A DNA stretch of 64,000 nt from Photobacterium proteolyticum. GTDB lineage: Bacteria; Pseudomonadota; Gammaproteobacteria; Enterobacterales; Vibrionaceae. Shown here piece after piece: positions 21,665 to 31,809 of this stretch (position 1 is its first letter; the number at the start of each line of letters is the position of its first letter). The notes beneath the pieces are model-generated. The model was not told the origin of the DNA and did no database searches. It saw only the letters and a list, made by a program, of their open reading frames with translations. A program made the translations under genes and the position numbers. The stretch covers positions 1 through 64,000 of the forward strand of contig NZ_MJIL01000043.1 of the NCBI RefSeq assembly GCF_001939735.1, read 5' to 3'.

Positions 21665-21693
21665 AAGAAGGGCCGCTTGGCCCTTCTTTTTTT
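21665..21693 (+). terminator. Terminator after dsbA
   Basis: A perfect 10-bp stem AAGAAGGGCC/GGCCCTTCTT with a GCTT loop, followed by a T-run. Confidence 0.9.
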
Positions 21694-21712
21694 GGAGAGC
21701 AGGAAAGAGAGC

Positions 21713-22183
21713 GTGGAAAAAATCCTGATCAGTGCCTGCCTGTACGGCCATGCCGTACGGTATGACGGAAATGACAACCTCGTTACCCATCCGCTTCTTG
21801 ATAAGTGGAAAAAACAGGGGCGGCTAGTCGTCATCTGCCCCGAGATCAGCGGCGGGCTGCCGACACCACGACCACCCGCCGAAATCCAGACCAACGGCAA
21901 CGTCGCTACCATCACAGGCGATGATGCGACAGCCGCGTTTCAGGCCGGCGCCCAGGCAGCTGTTGCACTATGCCGACAGTACAACATCCATCTTGCGTTA
22001 CTGAAGGAAAACAGCCCTTCCTGCGGCAGTCACTTTATCTATAACGGCCAGTTTGACGGCACCAGAATCACCGGACAAGGTCTGGCAGCAGCGGCCCTCA
22101 CCGCACATGGCATCACAGTCTTTAGCGAATATCAGCTTGACGAGTTAGAGTGCACCCTCAACAGCCTTGAAGAGCCCCCCTAA
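21713..22183 (+). CDS. DUF523 family protein
   Basis: A 156-residue protein of the DUF523 family, seen from the start VEKILISACLYGHAVRYDG, the PEISGGLPTPRPPAEI block and the LLKENSPSCGS motif with its conserved Ser-Cys-Gly. The family is uncharacterised. I place the start at GTG 21713, after AGGAAAGAGAGC; any earlier start would lie inside the dsbA terminator. It is convergent with comM. Confidence 0.85.
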   Translation: MEKILISACLYGHAVRYDGNDNLVTHPLLDKWKKQGRLVVICPEISGGLPTPRPPAEIQTNGNVATITGDDATAAFQAGAQAAVALCRQYNIHLALLKENSPSCGSHFIYNGQFDGTRITGQGLAAAALTAHGITVFSEYQLDELECTLNSLEEPP

Positions 22184-22203
22184 AGCCGACGAAACCTCAG
22201 CCA

Positions 22204-23736
22204 CTAGACAACCTGCGCCGTCAGCTGCTTCAACAGCCGATCCATCGCCCGGTAGCCCAGCGCCTCGGCCAGATGTCCCCGCTCTATCTGCGCGCAGCCA
22301 GCCAGATCAGCAATGGTCCGGGCAACCTTGATGATCCTGTGATAGGCACGAATAGACAGCCCAAGCTGATGCAGGGCCGTCTCGAGAAACTCGGCGTCTG
22401 CTTTGGCAAGTACGCAGTGTCGGTCCAGCTCCCGGGTCGATAGCAGGGCATTGACCTTGCCGGAACGTACCAGCATCTCTTCTCTGGCCTGCCAGACCCG
22501 CTTTTTGACGTCTGCCGTCGGTTCACCCCGATCGCCACCTTCGGCCAATGTGCCGCGCGGCAGGGCCGGGATTTCAATCGACATATCAAAACGGTCAAGC
22601 AACGGGCCGGAGAGGCGCCCGAGATAGCGCAGGATGGCCTGCGGATTGGTTCGGGCCTGGTTTCCCTCGTAATACCCGGTCGGACTCGGGTTCAGCGCCC
22701 CAATCAACTGAAAGCGTGCCGGAAAGCAGGTCTTGCTGGTCGCACGCGATATCACGATTTCCCCCGATTCCAGAGGCTCGCGCAGTGAGTCCAGCACCTT
22801 GCGCTCGAACTCCGGCATTTCATCCAAAAACAAGATCCCGTTATGGGCCAGAGAGATTTCTCCCGGCCTCGGCACCGAGCCGCCGCCAACCAGCGCCGCC
22901 ATCGAACTTGAATGGTGCGGGGTCCGAAACGGCCGGGTGCGCCAGTTTCCCTCATGCAATGCCTGCTGGGTCAGCGATGCCACCGCCGCGGTTTCCAGCG
23001 CCTCATCGACAGTCATTTCCGGCAGCAAGTCACACAGCCGAGAAGCCAGCATCGTTTTACCGGTACCGGGTGGACCAAGAAACAGCAAGTTATGGCCTCC
23101 GGCAGCAGCAATCTCCAGGGCCCGCTTGCCCTGTTGCTGGCCAATAATATCTTGCATGTCACGGCCGGGAGAATGTGGTTCTGGCGTGTTTTTCACCTCG
23201 CTACGAATGCACAGTTCCAGCTGGTGCTGCCCACATAGCTGCCCGCAGACGGCCAGCAGATCCGGTGCCGATTTATGAATGTGCCTACCTACCAGGGCCA
23301 CTTGATCCCCGTTGCTGTCGGGCACGACCAAACAGCGGCCAGCCTGCTTCGCCGCCAGGGCCGCAGGCAAGGTTCCCTTGACATGACGCAGCTCGCCAGA
23401 AAGCGCCAACTCGCCTAAAAATTCATAACTTTGTAGGCTATCTGCCGGTATTTGCTCAGAAGCGGCCAGGATCCCCAAGGCTATCGGCAAGTCGAAACGC
23501 CCGCCTTCCTTGGGCAGATCGGCCGGTGCCAGATTTACCGTGATACGCCGGGAGGGAAACTCGAAATTGGCATTCACAATCGCACTGCGTACCCGATCCC
23601 GGGCTTCCTTGACAGTGGTTTCCGGCAACCCGACCAACGTCAGTGCCGGCATTCCGTTACTGATGTGCACTTCAACCGTTACTGGCGGCGCATCGACACC
23701 GACGCAGGCGCGGCTATGGACAATCGCAAGAGTCAT
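22204..23736 (-). CDS. comM: ComM/YifB-family AAA+ ATPase (Mg-chelatase-like)
   Basis: Hexameric AAA+ helicase known in V. cholerae to promote branch migration during natural transformation. The 510-residue protein has an N-terminal Lon-S5-like domain (NGMPALTLVGLPETTVKEARDRVRSA), an Mg-chelatase AAA+ core with Walker A GPPGTGKT and Walker B ILFLDEMPEF, and a C-terminal Mg-chelatase domain. The ATG at 23736 matches family N-termini; an in-frame Met ten codons earlier adds unrelated residues. It is divergent from the ilv operon. Confidence 0.95.
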   Translation of the reverse strand: MTLAIVHSRACVGVDAPPVTVEVHISNGMPALTLVGLPETTVKEARDRVRSAIVNANFEFPSRRITVNLAPADLPKEGGRFDLPIALGILAASEQIPADSLQSYEFLGELALSGELRHVKGTLPAALAAKQAGRCLVVPDSNGDQVALVGRHIHKSAPDLLAVCGQLCGQHQLELCIRSEVKNTPEPHSPGRDMQDIIGQQQGKRALEIAAAGGHNLLFLGPPGTGKTMLASRLCDLLPEMTVDEALETAAVASLTQQALHEGNWRTRPFRTPHHSSSMAALVGGGSVPRPGEISLAHNGILFLDEMPEFERKVLDSLREPLESGEIVISRATSKTCFPARFQLIGALNPSPTGYYEGNQARTNPQAILRYLGRLSGPLLDRFDMSIEIPALPRGTLAEGGDRGEPTADVKKRVWQAREEMLVRSGKVNALLSTRELDRHCVLAKADAEFLETALHQLGLSIRAYHRIIKVARTIADLAGCAQIERGHLAEALGYRAMDRLLKQLTAQVV

Positions 23737-23922
23737 GATCTCTTTCCCCGGTGAAATATCACCCATTTAAGTTAATAAAAATAAGAAATTCCGTTTCACA
23801 AATAGCCTATTTATGCACAAAGATTGCTAATTAATTTTCATTTTTTACTTGTCATGCGACAGATGTCTGTGTTACCACTTAGGAAGAGCAACAAATAAAC
23901 AATAAAACTGGACAGACAGTAG

Positions 23923-24012
23923 ATGCCATTTAACGCCAACGCTATCGCACTCATTCTCATCGTCATCGTGGTGATTATTTCACCGCGAGAGGGGCTGGCA
24001 GGCGTAAAGTAG
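23923..24012 (+). CDS. ilvL: ilv operon leader peptide
   Basis: A 29-codon open frame ([20 protein letters not shown] followed by PREGLAGVK) with an AATAAAACTGGACAG upstream region. Residues 8-19 are almost entirely Ile, Leu and Val: six Ile, two Leu and three Val codons within twelve positions. This is the signature of the IlvL leader that senses charged Ile, Leu and Val tRNAs by ribosome stalling. A GC-rich terminator hairpin follows 21 bp after the stop, before ilvG. The function is inferred from architecture. Confidence 0.93.
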   Translation: MPFNANAIALILIVIVVIISPREGLAGVK

Positions 24013-24033
24013 CAACAAACACAACAAACGCAG

Positions 24034-24070
24034 AAAGCCCCCGCACCGAACGGTCCGGGGGCTTTTTTTT
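24034..24070 (+). terminator. ilvGMEDA attenuator
   Basis: Stem AAAGCCCCC/GGGGGCTTT with an inner ACCG-AA-CGGT hairpin, ending in eight T's. It lies between the leader peptide and ilvG. Stalling on Ile, Leu or Val codons would let an upstream antiterminator form. Confidence 0.9.
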
Positions 24071-24149
24071 AGACATTGGATGTAATTATGCTGGAAATAC
24101 CACCAATACAGCTTTCAGCAACACACGAACAAGGAAAAGGGGAGCAGCG

Positions 24150-25796
24150 ATGACAGGAGCAGAGTTAGTTGTTAAAGCGCTGCAACAGCAAGGGATATCC
24201 ACGGTCTTCGGTTATCCTGGCGGGGCTATCATGCCCATCTATGACGCACTCTATGACGGCGGGGTCGAGCACATTCTCTGTCGCCACGAGCAAGGTGCCG
24301 CCATGGCGGCCATCGGCATGGCCAGAGCCTCCCAGGATGTCGCCGTCTGCATGGCCACCTCCGGACCGGGGGCGACCAACCTAGTCACCGGCCTGGCGGA
24401 TGCCTTTCTTGACTCCATCCCGTTGGTGGCCATCACCGGACAGGTTGCCAGCTCGCACATAGGGACCGATGCGTTCCAGGAAATGGATGTCATCGGTATG
24501 TCGCTGTCCTGTACCAAGCACAGCTACCTGGTTACCGATATCCACGAGCTTGCTCCGACGCTGGCCGAGGCTTTCGAAGTCGCCAAAAGCGGCCGCCCCG
24601 GTCCGGTCATTGTCGATATCGCCAAAGATGTCCAGCTCGCCCAGGCGCCGGTCGAGACGCTGCCGTTTGTTGAGCCGCCGGCCATGCCGGTCGCCTCCGA
24701 TGAATGCATCGCCAACGCCCAGCACATTTTGTCGCAAAGCCAGCGCCCGGTGCTCTATGTCGGCGGTGGGGTCCAGCTGGCCAAGGCAACCCAGACCGTA
24801 CGCCATTTCCTGACCATGAATCCAATGCCTTCGGTAAGCACGCTAAAAGGGCTCGGCACCATCGAGCGCCACGATCCTCACTACCTGGGCATGCTCGGTA
24901 TGCACGGCACCAAAGCCGCCAATCTGGTAGTACAGGAATCGGATCTGCTAATCGTAGTTGGTGCCCGCTTTGACGATCGGGTGACAGGCAAGCTGGATAC
25001 CTTTGCTCCCCACGCCAAGGTCATTCACCTGGATATCGATGCTGCCGAGTTTAGCAAGTTACGCCACGCCCATGCTCCGCTACGAGGTGATATCAATGTG
25101 ATCCTGCCGCAGCTAGAGCTTTCCCAGGACATTACGCCGTGGGTAGAGCGCAGCGAGAACCTGCGCTCCGAGTTCAAGTGGCACTATAACCATCCTGGCG
25201 ATCTCATCTACGCCCCGCTGTTGCTGAAACAGCTGTCGGACATGATGCCCGACAGTGCGATAGTCTCGACCGATGTCGGCCAGCACCAGATGTGGGCCGC
25301 CCAGCATGTCCAGCCTCGCGAGCCGCAGAACTACATAACCTCGGCCGGACTGGGCACCATGGGTTTCGGCCTGCCGGCGGCCATGGGCGCCAAGGTAGCC
25401 AGGCCCGATGACGAGTCAATCCTGATCTCGGGCGACGGCTCCTTCATGATGAACGTCCAGGAGCTCGGCACCCTCAAGCGCAGACAGATCCCCGTCAAGA
25501 TGGTCCTGATCAATAACCAGCGGCTGGGCATGGTACGGCAATGGCAGTCACTGTTCTTTGACGGCCGCCATAGCGAAACCATCCTCGATGACAACCCGGA
25601 CTTCGTTACTCTGGCCAGTGCATTCGGCATTCCGGGAAAAACCATCACTACCAAGGCCGAGGTTGAGCCGGCTTTGAAAGAAATGCTGGAGAGCGAAACG
25701 TCGTACCTGCTTCACGTTCTGATCTCCGAAGAAGAAAATGTGTGGCCTCTCGTTCCGCCCGGCGCAGCAAACCAAGATATGCTGGAGAATACTTAA
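24150..25796 (+). CDS. ilvG: Acetolactate synthase II large subunit
   Basis: ThDP-dependent acetohydroxyacid synthase making 2-acetolactate and 2-aceto-2-hydroxybutyrate for valine, leucine and isoleucine. The 548-residue reading frame is complete, unlike the frameshifted E. coli K-12 gene. The catalytic glutamate is E47 ([10 protein letters not shown]). The FAD-binding middle domain and the C-terminal ThDP motif [23 protein letters not shown] (given in parts: GDGSFMMN, then LINN) are intact. It starts after an AAGGAAAAGGGGAGC Shine-Dalgarno and overlaps ilvM by one base. Confidence 0.97.
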   Translation: MTGAELVVKALQQQGISTVFGYPGGAIMPIYDALYDGGVEHILCRHEQGAAMAAIGMARASQDVAVCMATSGPGATNLVTGLADAFLDSIPLVAITGQVASSHIGTDAFQEMDVIGMSLSCTKHSYLVTDIHELAPTLAEAFEVAKSGRPGPVIVDIAKDVQLAQAPVETLPFVEPPAMPVASDECIANAQHILSQSQRPVLYVGGGVQLAKATQTVRHFLTMNPMPSVSTLKGLGTIERHDPHYLGMLGMHGTKAANLVVQESDLLIVVGARFDDRVTGKLDTFAPHAKVIHLDIDAAEFSKLRHAHAPLRGDINVILPQLELSQDITPWVERSENLRSEFKWHYNHPGDLIYAPLLLKQLSDMMPDSAIVSTDVGQHQMWAAQHVQPREPQNYITSAGLGTMGFGLPAAMGAKVARPDDESILISGDGSFMMNVQELGTLKRRQIPVKMVLINNQRLGMVRQWQSLFFDGRHSETILDDNPDFVTLASAFGIPGKTITTKAEVEPALKEMLESETSYLLHVLISEEENVWPLVPPGAANQDMLENT

Positions 25797-26044
25797 TGGA
25801 TAGATATTTACTCGACATCAAAGCGGATGATAAGCCAGTATTATTAGAGCGCGTACTACGCGTCATTCGTCACCGTGGTTTTATCATCAAGCAAGTCACG
25901 GCAACACAAAACCATGAAAGTAAGATAGCCAGTGTAGAAATAATCGTAGACAGTGACCGCCCCATCAGCACGCTTATCAATCAAATAGAAAAGCTATGGG
26001 ATATCCGCACTGTCAAAACAACAATATTGGAACAGCGTGATTAG
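25796..26044 (+). CDS. ilvM: Acetolactate synthase II small (regulatory) subunit
   Basis: An 82-residue single ACT-like domain ([24 protein letters not shown] in parts: DIKADDKP, VLLERVLRV, then RHRGF) that activates IlvG. The start is the ATG overlapping the ilvG stop codon in TAATG. The length equals the E. coli subunit closely. ilvE follows after 20 bp. Confidence 0.95.
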   Translation: MDRYLLDIKADDKPVLLERVLRVIRHRGFIIKQVTATQNHESKIASVEIIVDSDRPISTLINQIEKLWDIRTVKTTILEQRD

Positions 26045-26064
26045 CGCATAAGGAAGGACACACA

Positions 26065-27006
26065 ATGGCAAACACAGCAGATTATATTTGGTTCAATGGT
26101 GAGCTCGTTCCATGGCAAGATGCCAAAGTACACGTACTTACCCACGCAATGCATTATGGAACCTCTGTTTTTGAAGGGATCCGCTGCTACGACACCCCCA
26201 GCGGCCCGGTCGTATTCCGCCACAAGGAGCACATGCAACGCCTGAAGGATTCAGCGAAAATCTACCGCTTTCCAATTCCCTACTCAGTCGACGAACTGAT
26301 GGCAGCCTGTCGCCAGACCCTAAGCGAAAACAAGCTGACATCGGCCTATATTCGCCCGCTCGGCTATGTGCCGAATGTCGGCCTTGGTGTCTGCCCGCCG
26401 CCGGAAACAGAGATGGACTTGATCATCGCGGCGTTCTCCTGGGGCACCTATCTGGGTGAAGATGCACTGGCCAACGGTGTCGATGCCATGATTTCCAGCT
26501 GGAACCGTGCCGCACCAAATACCATTCCGACTGCGGCCAAAGCCGGTGGTAACTACCTGTCCTCACTGCTGGTCGGCGGCGAGGCACGACGCCACGGCTA
26601 TGCCGAGGGGATCGCCCTGAGCGTTGACGGTTACCTGTCCGAAGGGGCCGGCGAGAATATCTTTGTTGTTCGCAACGGGGTGATTTCTACGCCACCGGCC
26701 ACCAGTGCCATTTTGCCGGGTATCACCCGTGACTCGATCATGACGCTGGCCAAAGAGCTCGGCTACGAAATCCGCGAAGAGAACATTGCCCGCGAAGCGC
26801 TGTATCTGGCCGACGAGGTGTTTATGACTGGTACTGCTGCTGAAATCGTACCGGTTCGCAGCGTTGACCAAATCACCGTCGGTGAAGGACGACGCGGTCC
26901 GGTGACCGAAAAGATCCAGTCGACCTTCTTTGGCCTGTTCAACGGCCAGACCGAAGACAAGTGGGGCTGGTTGGATCCGGTTTACCCAGCATCAGCCGAT
27001 AAATAA
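26065..27006 (+). CDS. ilvE: Branched-chain amino-acid aminotransferase
   Basis: PLP-dependent transaminase performing the last step of Ile, Leu and Val synthesis with glutamate. The 313-residue class IV aminotransferase carries the Schiff-base lysine K159 (PTAAKAGGNYLSS) and the class IV motif around EGAGENIFVVRNG. An AAGGAAGGACAC Shine-Dalgarno precedes it. It is the third structural gene of the operon. Confidence 0.97.
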   Translation: MANTADYIWFNGELVPWQDAKVHVLTHAMHYGTSVFEGIRCYDTPSGPVVFRHKEHMQRLKDSAKIYRFPIPYSVDELMAACRQTLSENKLTSAYIRPLGYVPNVGLGVCPPPETEMDLIIAAFSWGTYLGEDALANGVDAMISSWNRAAPNTIPTAAKAGGNYLSSLLVGGEARRHGYAEGIALSVDGYLSEGAGENIFVVRNGVISTPPATSAILPGITRDSIMTLAKELGYEIREENIAREALYLADEVFMTGTAAEIVPVRSVDQITVGEGRRGPVTEKIQSTFFGLFNGQTEDKWGWLDPVYPASADK

Positions 27007-27066
27007 GTTAACTCACATAGCCGCCCGGTCCTTCCTCCGGGCGGCTAGAAAAAGGAATTTGCAGTT

Positions 27067-28908
27067 ATGCCTAAGTACCGTTCAGCCACCACGACCCACG
27101 GCCGCAATATGGCCGGCGCCCGCGCCCTATGGCGCGCAACCGGTGTAAAAGACGAAGATTTTGGTAAACCCATTATCGCGGTGGTGAACTCGTTTACCCA
27201 GTTCGTACCGGGCCACGTTCACCTGAAAGATATGGGGCAGCTGGTGGCCGGCGAGATTGAAAAAGCCGGCGGGATCGCCAAAGAATTTAACACCATCGCC
27301 GTCGATGACGGTATCGCGATGGGTCACGGCGGCATGCTGTACTCCCTGCCGTCACGCGAGCTGATCGCCGACTCTGTCGAATACATGGTCAACGCCCACT
27401 GCGCCGATGCGATGGTGTGCATTTCCAACTGCGACAAAATCACCCCGGGAATGCTGATGGCCGCGCTGCGGATCAATATTCCGGTGATCTTTGTGTCGGG
27501 CGGGCCGATGGAAGCCGGCAAGACCAAGCTATCTGATCAGATCCTCAAGCTCGATCTGGTTGATGCGATGATCCAGGGCGCGGATCCGACAGTGTCCGAC
27601 GAGCAGAGCGAGCAAATTGAACGCTCGGCCTGTCCGACCTGCGGCTCCTGCTCGGGCATGTTCACCGCCAACTCGATGAACTGCCTCACCGAGGCATTGG
27701 GTTTAAGTCAGCCGGGCAACGGCTCGATGCTGGCCACCCATGCCGACCGCGAGCAGCTGTTCGTCAATGCCGGCAAGCGCATCGTCGATCTGACCCGCCG
27801 CTATTACGAACAGGATGATACCAGCGCCCTGCCGCGTAGCATTGCCACCAAGAAAGCGTTCGAGAATGCCATGGCACTGGATATCGCCATGGGCGGCTCG
27901 ACCAATACGGTATTGCACCTGCTGGCAGCCGCACAGGAAGGCGAGATTGACTTTACCATGGATGACATCGACCGGATGTCACGTCTGGTACCGCACCTGT
28001 GCAAGGTCGCGCCGTCAACCCAACAATACCATATGGAGGACGTTCACCGTGCCGGCGGCGTCTACGGTATCCTGGGCGAGCTCAACCGAGCAGGCCTACT
28101 GCACAGCGACTGCTATAACGTATTAGGGCAGACCTTCGCCGACTCACTAGCCCATTATGATATTTCGGTAACGGGATCGCAGGAAGTCAAAGATTTCTAT
28201 CGCGCAGGCCCTGCCGGTATTCGTACCACCAAGGCCTTCTCGCAAGACTGCCGCTGGGACAGCGTCGATGACGACCGCGAAAACGGCTGTATCCGCAGCA
28301 AAGAGCACGCCTTCAGTCAGGATGGCGGACTGGCGGTGCTTTCCGGCAACATGGCCGTTGACGGCTGTATCGTCAAAACCGCCGGTGTCGACGAAAGCTG
28401 CCTGACTTTCCGCGGCCCGGCGGTGGTGTTCGAAAGCCAGGATACCGCGGTCGAGGGGATCCTCGGCGGTAAGGTGAAAGCCGGCGATGTGGTCGTTATC
28501 CGCTATGAGGGCCCGAAAGGCGGACCGGGCATGCAGGAAATGCTGTATCCGACCACCTACCTCAAATCCATGGGTCTGGGCAAAGAGTGCGCCCTAATTA
28601 CTGACGGCCGTTTTTCTGGCGGTACCAGTGGCCTGTCGATCGGTCATGTTTCTCCCGAAGCTGCTGCCGGCGGCACCATTGGTCTGATAAAAGACGGCGA
28701 TATCATCGATATCGACATTCCGAACCGCAGCATTGAACTGCAGATCGACGAGCAGGAGCTGGCTCAGCGCCGTGAGGTGAACAACCAGCAGGGCTGGCAA
28801 CCAGCCGACCGCCAGCGCGAGGTGTCTTACGCGTTACGTGCCTATGCACTACTTGCTACCAGCGCCGACAAAGGGGCTGTCCGAGATAAAACCAAGCTGG
28901 AAGGATAG
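27067..28908 (+). CDS. ilvD: Dihydroxy-acid dehydratase
   Basis: Iron-sulfur dehydratase acting on dihydroxy acids in Ile and Val synthesis. The 613-residue protein retains the cluster cysteines C122 ([10 protein letters not shown]) and C195 ([12 protein letters not shown], residues 189-200). It also has the [11 protein letters not shown] block near residue 80-90. It follows ilvE by 60 bp with an AAGGAATTTGCAGTT ribosome site. Confidence 0.97.
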   Translation: MPKYRSATTTHGRNMAGARALWRATGVKDEDFGKPIIAVVNSFTQFVPGHVHLKDMGQLVAGEIEKAGGIAKEFNTIAVDDGIAMGHGGMLYSLPSRELIADSVEYMVNAHCADAMVCISNCDKITPGMLMAALRINIPVIFVSGGPMEAGKTKLSDQILKLDLVDAMIQGADPTVSDEQSEQIERSACPTCGSCSGMFTANSMNCLTEALGLSQPGNGSMLATHADREQLFVNAGKRIVDLTRRYYEQDDTSALPRSIATKKAFENAMALDIAMGGSTNTVLHLLAAAQEGEIDFTMDDIDRMSRLVPHLCKVAPSTQQYHMEDVHRAGGVYGILGELNRAGLLHSDCYNVLGQTFADSLAHYDISVTGSQEVKDFYRAGPAGIRTTKAFSQDCRWDSVDDDRENGCIRSKEHAFSQDGGLAVLSGNMAVDGCIVKTAGVDESCLTFRGPAVVFESQDTAVEGILGGKVKAGDVVVIRYEGPKGGPGMQEMLYPTTYLKSMGLGKECALITDGRFSGGTSGLSIGHVSPEAAAGGTIGLIKDGDIIDIDIPNRSIELQIDEQELAQRREVNNQQGWQPADRQREVSYALRAYALLATSADKGAVRDKTKLEG

Positions 28909-28909
28909 A

Positions 28910-30466
28910 ATGATGAGCGAAGTGAAACAGGCCGGGGATGTAGCGCTACCAAGCGGAGCCGACTACCTTCGCGATATTCTTCGGGCACCGGTTTACGAGG
29001 TGGCTCAGGTCACCCCGTTACAGACCATGAACCGGCTGGCCGCCAGGCTGGGCAACAGCGTCCAGCTTAAACGGGAGGACCGCCAGCCGGTCCATTCGTT
29101 CAAGCTGCGCGGTGCCTATACCATGATGGCCCAGCTTACCGAGGCGCAACGTCAGGCCGGGGTCATTGCCGCCTCGGCGGGCAACCACGCCCAGGGATTG
29201 GCATTGTCAGGCAAGCAGCTCGGGGTCAGTACCACTATCGTCATGCCGCGTACCACACCGGATATCAAGGTAGACGCCGTCAGAAGTTTTGGCGGCAAGG
29301 TCGTCCTGCACGGCGGCAACTTTGACGAGGCCAAGGCCCATGCCGAGGCACTGGCAGCTCAGCATAGCTATACCTTTATTCCCCCTTTTGATCACCCGGC
29401 TGTTATTGCCGGGCAGGGCACGATTGGGATTGAGCTGGTCCAGCAAAACGGCCATCTCAACTACGTCTTTGTGCCGGTCGGAGGCGGTGGTCTGGCTGCT
29501 GGGGTGTCTGTACTGCTCAAACAGCTGATGCCGGAGATCAAGGTTATCGGCGTCGAGGCAGAAGACTCGGCCTGTCTCAAGGCAGCACTTGATGCCGGCG
29601 AACCGGTCACGCTGGATCAGGTCGGTATGTTTGCCGACGGGGTTGCGGTAAAACGGATCGGTGAAGAGACGTTCCGACTCTGCCAGCAGTATATCGATGA
29701 TGTGATCACCGTAACCAGTGACGAGATCTGCTCGGCGGTCAAAGATATCTTCGAAGATACCCGTGCTATTGCCGAACCCTCCGGGGCTCTGTCGCTGGCC
29801 GGACTGAAAAAGTATGCCGAAGTGAACCAGCTGCAAGACCAGCAACTTGCGGCCATTCTATCGGGGGCCAACCTGAACTTTCATGGCCTTCGCTATGTGT
29901 CGGAACGTTGCGAGCTGGGTGAGAAACGCGAGGGATTGCTGGCCGTCACAATCCCCGAGCGACCGGGGGCGTTTCTGGATTTCTGCCATATTATCGGCGG
30001 ACGGGCAGTGACGGAGTTTAACTACCGCTACAACGACGATGCTCTGGCCAATGTCTTTGTCGGCGTCCGCTTGCTGCAGGGACAGGAAGAACTGGACAGC
30101 ATCATCCACGACCTTCGCAAAGGCGGCTATCCGGTGGTTGATTTGTCTGACGATGAAATGGCCAAGGTCCACGTCCGCTACATGATTGGCGGCCGACCGT
30201 CGAAACCGCTGAAAGAGCGGCTGTACAGCTTTGAGTTTCCGGAATACCCGGGAGCGTTGCTGAAGTTTTTGAATACGCTCGGTACACATTGGAACATCAG
30301 TTTGTTCAACTACCGCAACCATGGTGCCGACTACGGCCGGGTATTATGCGGATTCGAACTGGAAGACCATGATTTGCTGTCATTCACCAGCCATCTCCGT
30401 GAGCTGGGGTACCAGTGGAAGGATGAAACGGATAACCCTGCCTATAAGTTTTTCCTGGCACAGTAA
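28910..30466 (+). CDS. ilvA: Biosynthetic threonine ammonia-lyase
   Basis: PLP enzyme converting threonine to 2-oxobutanoate, the first committed step to isoleucine, feedback-inhibited by isoleucine. The 518-residue protein has the PLP lysine K65 (HSFKLRGAY), the glycine-rich phosphate loop VPVGGGGLAAG, and two C-terminal ACT-like regulatory domains (about 335-410 and 430-510). The start is ATGATG at 28910 just after the ilvD stop; an upstream frame overlapping ilvD is not used. A terminator follows. Confidence 0.97.
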   Translation: MMSEVKQAGDVALPSGADYLRDILRAPVYEVAQVTPLQTMNRLAARLGNSVQLKREDRQPVHSFKLRGAYTMMAQLTEAQRQAGVIAASAGNHAQGLALSGKQLGVSTTIVMPRTTPDIKVDAVRSFGGKVVLHGGNFDEAKAHAEALAAQHSYTFIPPFDHPAVIAGQGTIGIELVQQNGHLNYVFVPVGGGGLAAGVSVLLKQLMPEIKVIGVEAEDSACLKAALDAGEPVTLDQVGMFADGVAVKRIGEETFRLCQQYIDDVITVTSDEICSAVKDIFEDTRAIAEPSGALSLAGLKKYAEVNQLQDQQLAAILSGANLNFHGLRYVSERCELGEKREGLLAVTIPERPGAFLDFCHIIGGRAVTEFNYRYNDDALANVFVGVRLLQGQEELDSIIHDLRKGGYPVVDLSDDEMAKVHVRYMIGGRPSKPLKERLYSFEFPEYPGALLKFLNTLGTHWNISLFNYRNHGADYGRVLCGFELEDHDLLSFTSHLRELGYQWKDETDNPAYKFFLAQ

Positions 30467-30488
30467 CGCCGGAATAGCCCATTAAAAT

Positions 30489-30512
30489 AGCAGCCTTCGG
30501 GCTGCTTTTTAT
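30489..30512. terminator. Terminator after ilvA
   Basis: Stem AGCAGCC/GGCTGCT with a TTCG tetraloop, followed by TTTTATT; on the other strand it is followed by ATTTTAAT, so it may also serve the opposing regulator gene. Confidence 0.88.
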
Positions 30513-30526
30513 TAGGTACCTATCAT

Positions 30527-30886
30527 TTATTTCATTGAATCCAAGTGGTCAATATAGCTGCTTATCATGCCAATCTGATGGGCAATAAGCTTGGTTTTCA
30601 GCGGCTCCGGCACCTTGTCTAACAATTCGATCAACTGTTGGCTCTGGGTGTGTTGGTGTACAGACTGCGGGATCGTCCCCTCTTCAATAAACCAGGTCAA
30701 TGGTCGCCCGGTGATCTCCGCAATCTTCAACAGGGTTGTTATCCTTGGCTCGGTTTTCCCCGACTCAAGGTCAAGGTACGTTTGCCTTGCAATATCAAGG
30801 CGTTTTGCCATTGCAACTTGCGAAATCTCTTTCCACTCTCTAGCATCTCGAACTCGCGCCGCAATGTGTGGTTTTGAGCTTTGCAT
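30527..30886 (-). CDS. Xre-family helix-turn-helix regulator, copy B
   Basis: A 119-residue protein with a Cro/C1-type HTH in residues 8-63 (AREWKEISQVAMAKRLDIAR then QTYLDLESGKTEPRI). A RPLTWFIEEG segment and a C-terminal helical tail follow. It is clearly paralogous to the next gene upstream (31136-31513). No toxin partner is adjacent on either side. It is convergent with ilvA. Target and ligand unknown. Confidence 0.88.
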   Translation of the reverse strand: MQSSKPHIAARVRDAREWKEISQVAMAKRLDIARQTYLDLESGKTEPRITTLLKIAEITGRPLTWFIEEGTIPQSVHQHTQSQQLIELLDKVPEPLKTKLIAHQIGMISSYIDHLDSMK

Positions 30887-31135
30887 TTAGCCACCATCTG
30901 TTAATTATGTCCCTAACTAACCTTCGTCTCAGACAAAGACAACAAGTTGTAATTGCAGGAAAAAGTGTCAAAGAACGGGAAATTATCTAACAGAACAGCA
31001 TAAGTTCACTACAGAGCTGGCGAAACTGTGACCCTATACATTTAATGTCGAGCAAAGCAGACAACTTAAATCACTAATGTAAAACATTGTATACACACAA
31101 AAAGCATAGTAATTAAATGCGTATTAATATGGGAT

Positions 31136-31513
31136 TTATTTGTCTTTCTGAGTCAGTGCCCGGGTGTATTCCGCCATAAAGCCGGCTAGATTGATACTTT
31201 GCTGCAAAATAACATTTCTGGCCGAGTGGGGAAGACGGCTAAAGTATTGCAATAAACGATCTATTTCCTCTTTGTACTCACTTTCCAAGATTTCTATCCC
31301 TTCGTCACCGTAGACAAACCAGGTCAGGGGACGCTCGGTGATTTCCGAAATCTCAGACAGCAGCCTGACTTTGGGCTCGGTCTTTCCGGTTTCCAAATCG
31401 AGATAGGTCTGGCGAGCGACACGCAACTGCTGCGCCATATGGACCTGGGTAAGTCCTTTCCACTCACGCGCTTCCTTAATTCGCGCCGCGATTTTCGCTT
31501 TGGGATCTGTCAT
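31136..31513 (-). CDS. Xre-family helix-turn-helix regulator, copy A
   Basis: A 125-residue Cro/C1-type HTH protein. It shares with copy B the blocks IAAR, AREWKG, QVHMAQQL, ARQTYLDLETGKTEP, EITERPLTWF and a helical tail, but the tails differ. A 249-bp gap with no gene separates the two on the same strand, so they need not be co-transcribed. Duplication followed by divergence is the likely origin. The regulated genes are not evident. Confidence 0.88.
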   Translation of the reverse strand: MTDPKAKIAARIKEAREWKGLTQVHMAQQLRVARQTYLDLETGKTEPKVRLLSEISEITERPLTWFVYGDEGIEILESEYKEEIDRLLQYFSRLPHSARNVILQQSINLAGFMAEYTRALTQKDK

Positions 31514-31752
31514 GTCTAACCTCCAATACAGAATTAAATGAATACTGCCCAGCTTTCAATCCTAGGGGTGCATAACATAAGCCAACTTTACAAAAAGAAA
31601 TAAAAAAATTAAAAATCAAACACTTAAAAACATTATTATTGATGAGATTCTTATTATGAGTTGCAGTTCGTCACAATGTAGGTCTTTTTTCCTATTTCGC
31701 AATAAAACTAGTCAGTCTTGTCTAGAGAGTAGCTTCTCCCATGCTCAAAAAC
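31514..31752. other. AT-rich intergenic region upstream of Xre copy A
   Basis: About 240 bp, strikingly AT-rich around 31590-31640 compared with the flanks. It must hold the promoter of Xre copy A (-). No recognisable gene; the short frame at 31656-31868 overlaps the glmS terminator and end. Confidence 0.4.
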
Positions 31753-31784
31753 GAGAAAAGACGCCAAAGTTGGCGCCTTTTCTC
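31753..31784 (-). terminator. Terminator of deoR-glmS
   Basis: Long stem GAGAAAAGaCGCCAA/TTGGCGcCTTTTCTC with one mismatch, lying just beyond the glmS stop on the minus strand; T-rich on the exit side. Confidence 0.8.
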
Positions 31785-31809
31785 ATTATTGAGACTATCA
31801 AAAAATCAG

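Noticed and set aside
23811..23819. Perfect DnaA box TTATGCACA upstream of comM and ilvL
   Set aside because: Single isolated nine-mer far from the origin signals; such matches occur by chance in a 64-kb window.
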